Part shown: positions 61,293 through 64,000 of the stretch, piece by piece
Layout of the letters: each line of letters begins with the position of its first letter
Position numbering within the stretch: position 1 is the first letter of the stretch
The notes under the pieces: model-generated
What the model was told of the DNA's origin: nothing
What the model saw: the letters and a program-made list of their open reading frames with translations, nothing else
The model's database searches: none
NCBI GenBank assembly: GCA_018701215.1
Contig: JABIWH010000033.1
Span: 35,247-99,246 of the forward strand
Length of the DNA: 64,000 bases
DNA from: Rhodospirillaceae bacterium
GTDB taxonomy: Bacteria; Pseudomonadota; Alphaproteobacteria; GCA-2731375
Direction of reading: 5' to 3'
Translations under genes and position numbers: made by a program

Positions 61293-64000
61293 ATGGCGGG
61301 GCACGGTAGTGGTAGCGGCTCGGGCGGTAGTGGTGGCCGTCCAAATCTCAATGGCACCTCTGGCGATGACAGCATCTTCGGTAGCAGCAACAACGACGTA
61401 ATCGACGGCAATGGCGGTGATGATCTCATCTTCGGCGGTGCCGGCGATGACGAGATCTGGGGCGGTGCCGGCAATGACGTGATTGATGGCGGCGCCGGCA
61501 ACGACTTGATCATGGGTGACGGCAGCGGTGCCTCCGCCTCTGGCCGGAGGGGTTCCGGTTCGCGGGGCTCAGGCTCCGGTTCACGGGGTTCGGGCAGTGG
61601 TTCTCACAGTTCCCACGGTTCCGCCAGTGGCGGTGATCTGAGCTTCAACGACTACCTTGACGGCGGCATCGGCGATGACGTGGTCATCGGCGGTGCTGGC
61701 GACGACACCGTATTGGGCGGCGCCGGCAACGACATCCTGTATGGTGATTACGGGCCGGGTTCGGGCTCCGGTTCGGGGCGAGGCTCCGGCAGTGGTTCGC
61801 GGGGTAGCGGTTCGGGGCGCGGTTCGGCTTCTGGATCAGGGCGGGGCTCCGGCAGCGGCTCCCATGGCTCAGCGAGTGGTTCTCATGGCTCGCGCGGCTC
61901 TCGCGGCTCTCGCGGCTCCCATGGTTCTGCCAGCGGCGGCGATCTGAGCTTTAACGACTATCTCGACGGCGGTGCTGGCAACGACGTGTTGTTTACTCAA
62001 CAGGGCGACGATACCGGCGTTTACACGATGACCGAAAATCTCGGCGCTACGGACTATTACGACGGCGGTAAAGGCTACGACACTATTGTCTTTAATTTCA
62101 GCCTTGGTGAATTCAACAGTTCCGCTGTGCAGGCCGACCTTGCCGCTTTCACCGATTTCCTCGCGCTATCCTCGGACCCGACGGCGGACAACGGCCCGAC
62201 ATATAGTTTCGAGGCCTTCGATCTCACCGTACGCAATTGGGAGGCGTTCGACGTCATCATTGCAGATGGCGGCAACGGGGCACCGACGGGGATAGCACTT
62301 GGCAATGACAGTGTTGACGAGAATGCCGCCGGCGCGGTCATTGGTGCGCTGACAGTTACGGATCCGGACGTCGGCGATAGTCATGCGCTGACGGTTGATG
62401 ATGGCCGTTTCGAGGTCGTGGGCAACAGCCTGCAACTGAAGGCGGGTGCCAGTCTGGATCACGAAACGGACGACGGCGTCGTGGTAACGGTGACGGCCGA
62501 GGACAGTGGTGGTCTGCAAACCAGCCAGAGCTTCGTCCTGACGGTCAACGACATCAATGAGGCGCCGACGGTGGCGCTGGCCAATATTGTCACGGACATC
62601 GACGAAAACAGCGACACCAGCGGCGCAACCAAGCTCGCCGACATCGTCATCTCCGACGACGTCCTGGGCACTAACAACCTCATTCTATCCGGCGCCCATG
62701 CGGCCTCGTTCTCCATTGTCGGCAATGAGCTGTATCTGAATTCCGGCGTGGTGCTCGATGCAGAGAGCCTGGGTCAGCTGGACGTGACGGTGGAAGTGGA
62801 CGACGCAGGGGTGGGCGGCAGCCCGGATGACAGCGTTGCCCTGAGCCTGACGGTGAACGATATCAATGAAGCGCCGACGGTGGCGCTGGCCAATGTGGTC
62901 ACGAATATTGATGAGAACAGCAACACCAGCGGCGCAACCAAGCTCGCCGACATCGTCATCTCCGACGATGCTCTGGGCAGTAACGGCCTGACGCTGTCGG
63001 GGGCGCACGCAGCCTCGTTCTCGATTGTTGGATTGGAACTGCATCTCAACGCTGGCGTGGCGCTGGATTTCGAGACTCTGGACCAGCTGGACGTGACGGT
63101 GGTTGTGGACGATGCGGCAGTCGGCGGCAGCCCCGATGATAGTGCTGCGCTGAGCCTGACGGTGAACGACATCAACGAAGCGCCGACGGTGGCGCTGGCC
63201 AATGTGGTCACGAATATTGATGAGAACAGCAACACCAGCGGCGCAACCAAGCTCGCCGACATCGTCATCTCCGACGATGCCCTGGGCAGCAACAATCTGT
63301 CGCTATCGGGTGCCCATGCGGCGTCCTTCAGCATTGTCGGCAATGAGCTGTTCCTGAATGCGGGAGTGGTGCTGGATGCCGAGAGCCTGGGCCAGCTGGA
63401 TGTGACGGTGGCTGTGGACGATGCGGCGGTGGGCGGTAGCCCGGATGACAGCGTTGCCCTGAGCCTGACGGTGAACGACATCAATGAAGCGCCGACGGTG
63501 GCGCTAGCCAATGTGGTCACGAATATTGATGAGAACAGCAACACCAGCGGATCGACCAAGCTCGCCGATATCGTGATCTCCGACGATGCCCTGGGCAGCA
63601 ACGACCTGACGCTGTCGGGGGCGCACGCAGCCTCATTCTCCATTGTTGGATCGGAACTGCATCTCAACGCTGGGGTGGGGTTGGATTTCGAGACTCTGGA
63701 CCAGCTGGACGTGACGGTGAATGTCGACGATTCTGGAGTAGGCGGCAGCCCGGACGACAGCATCTCCCTGAGCCTGACGGTGAACGATATCAATGAAGCG
63801 CCGACGGTGGCCCTGGCCAATGTGGTCACGAATATTGACGAGAACAGCGACACCAGCGGATCGACCAAGCTCGCCGACATCGTTATCTCCGACGATGCCC
63901 TGGGCACGAACAACCTCACTCTATCCGGTGCCCATGCGGCCTCGTTCTCGATTGTCGGCAGCGAACTATTTCTGAATGCCGGCGTGGTGCTGGATACCGA
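61293..64000 (+). CDS. Giant RTX / cadherin-like repeat adhesin, N-terminal part
   Basis: The first 902 residues are visible; the gene continues past the right edge. Start ATG 61293 has GGGAGGTG just before it. Residues about 24-75 form RTX calcium-binding nonapeptides (GGAGNDVID, GGAGDDEIW). Two Ser-Gly tracts rich in Arg and His (about 75-110 and 150-210) alternate with further RTX blocks (GGAGDDTVL, GGAGNDILY). Residues about 225-330 are a region without a named family. A cadherin-like domain follows (about 330-423), then 103-residue domains from 424 onward, each beginning APTVALAN and ending TVNDINE. Such proteins are secreted by type I systems and act as adhesins. No secretion genes lie in the window. 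Confidence 0.88.
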   Translation, partial: MAGHGSGSGSGGSGGRPNLNGTSGDDSIFGSSNNDVIDGNGGDDLIFGGAGDDEIWGGAGNDVIDGGAGNDLIMGDGSGASASGRRGSGSRGSGSGSRGSGSGSHSSHGSASGGDLSFNDYLDGGIGDDVVIGGAGDDTVLGGAGNDILYGDYGPGSGSGSGRGSGSGSRGSGSGRGSASGSGRGSGSGSHGSASGSHGSRGSRGSRGSHGSASGGDLSFNDYLDGGAGNDVLFTQQGDDTGVYTMTENLGATDYYDGGKGYDTIVFNFSLGEFNSSAVQADLAAFTDFLALSSDPTADNGPTYSFEAFDLTVRNWEAFDVIIADGGNGAPTGIALGNDSVDENAAGAVIGALTVTDPDVGDSHALTVDDGRFEVVGNSLQLKAGASLDHETDDGVVVTVTAEDSGGLQTSQSFVLTVNDINEAPTVALANIVTDIDENSDTSGATKLADIVISDDVLGTNNLILSGAHAASFSIVGNELYLNSGVVLDAESLGQLDVTVEVDDAGVGGSPDDSVALSLTVNDINEAPTVALANVVTNIDENSNTSGATKLADIVISDDALGSNGLTLSGAHAASFSIVGLELHLNAGVALDFETLDQLDVTVVVDDAAVGGSPDDSAALSLTVNDINEAPTVALANVVTNIDENSNTSGATKLADIVISDDALGSNNLSLSGAHAASFSIVGNELFLNAGVVLDAESLGQLDVTVAVDDAAVGGSPDDSVALSLTVNDINEAPTVALANVVTNIDENSNTSGSTKLADIVISDDALGSNDLTLSGAHAASFSIVGSELHLNAGVGLDFETLDQLDVTVNVDDSGVGGSPDDSISLSLTVNDINEAPTVALANVVTNIDENSDTSGSTKLADIVISDDALGTNNLTLSGAHAASFSIVGSELFLNAGVVLDT
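62562..64000 (+). repeat. 309-bp tandem repeats of the RTX/cadherin-like gene
   Basis: Units start at 62562, 62871, 63180, 63489 and 63798 (GCGCCGACGGTGG), exactly 309 bases apart. Four complete units and a fifth partial unit are present. Units 1, 3 and 5 share one variant in the segment after the Ig-like turn (LDAESLGQLDVTV), units 2 and 4 share another (LDFETLDQLDVTV), so a 618-bp higher-order period exists. Confidence 0.95.

Noticed and set aside
62774..63919. A 381-codon open frame on the minus strand inside the repeat region
   Set aside because: It repeats with the 309-bp period, has Ser/Ala-rich low-complexity sequence, and the plus strand carries a well-formed RTX/cadherin protein.
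62562..64000. The tandem repeats as a CRISPR array
   Set aside because: Units are 309 bases, coding, contiguous and near-identical; there are no unique spacers.

Overview
The window is chromosomal DNA from a GC-rich alphaproteobacterium, most likely Rhodospirillales or a near relative. This rests on the maeB, mutS, glnD, murJ, trpS order, which is typical of that class, on a DUF2927 lipoprotein, a periplasmic-type retropepsin, a YdcH-like small protein, two multi-domain chemoreceptors and a hybrid histidine kinase with a LuxR-type regulator. No tRNA, rRNA, CRISPR array, transposase or phage gene was recognised. Starts were set from ribosome binding sites and family lengths.

Layout. 1-9.9 kb: upp (partial), a DUF2927 lipoprotein, a class 3 lipase, a YdcH-like protein, a diguanylate cyclase, purE-purK-pyrD (overlapping), and a retropepsin after maeB. 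10-16 kb: an EamA transporter, a SnoaL-like protein, mutS and a TcuA-like flavoprotein. 16-30 kb: a catabolic island with a LysR regulator, an AidB-like acyl-CoA dehydrogenase, an epimerase, NTF2-like and cupin proteins, a Baeyer-Villiger monooxygenase next to an alpha/beta hydrolase, a D-2-hydroxyacid dehydrogenase, a DapA-like lyase, a quinone oxidoreductase, three near-identical tandem SDRs, a CopD-like membrane protein and a further SDR. 30-44 kb: glnD, murJ and trpS, separated by two chemoreceptors and by a CoA-transferase/fatty-acid-hydroxylase pair. 44-51.6 kb: a cyclic-nucleotide-binding-like protein, an acetoacetate-decarboxylase-like protein, an amine oxidase, a Sel1 protein and a two-component pair. 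51.7-58.4 kb: a B12 module with a ketopantoate-reductase-like enzyme, an acyl-CoA ligase, a split acyl-CoA mutase, an unknown Cys-rich protein and a class V aminotransferase. 58.4-64 kb: a metallophosphoesterase with a large uncharacterised C-terminus and the start of a giant RTX/cadherin-like repeat protein that runs off the right edge.

How it fits together. The island at 16-30 kb reads as a pathway for cyclic or branched alcohols and ketones: SDRs oxidise the alcohol, the Baeyer-Villiger enzyme inserts oxygen, a hydrolase opens the ester, and the acyl-CoA enzymes continue. The substrate is not known. The split mutase is the most unusual item. Compared by eye with methylmalonyl-CoA mutase it keeps the substrate-carboxylate arginine but replaces the stacking tyrosine with leucine and the catalytic histidine with tyrosine, so it is unlikely to be a standard methylmalonyl-, isobutyryl- or 2-hydroxyisobutyryl-CoA mutase. 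The other notable structures are the exact 309-bp repeats of the RTX protein in an alternating A/B pattern, the duplicated sensor motif of one chemoreceptor, tandem palindromic TGGCGCCA octamers upstream of murJ, a Gly-Thr microsatellite inside the fatty-acid hydroxylase, and two genes preceded by very short, strongly initiated leader frames.
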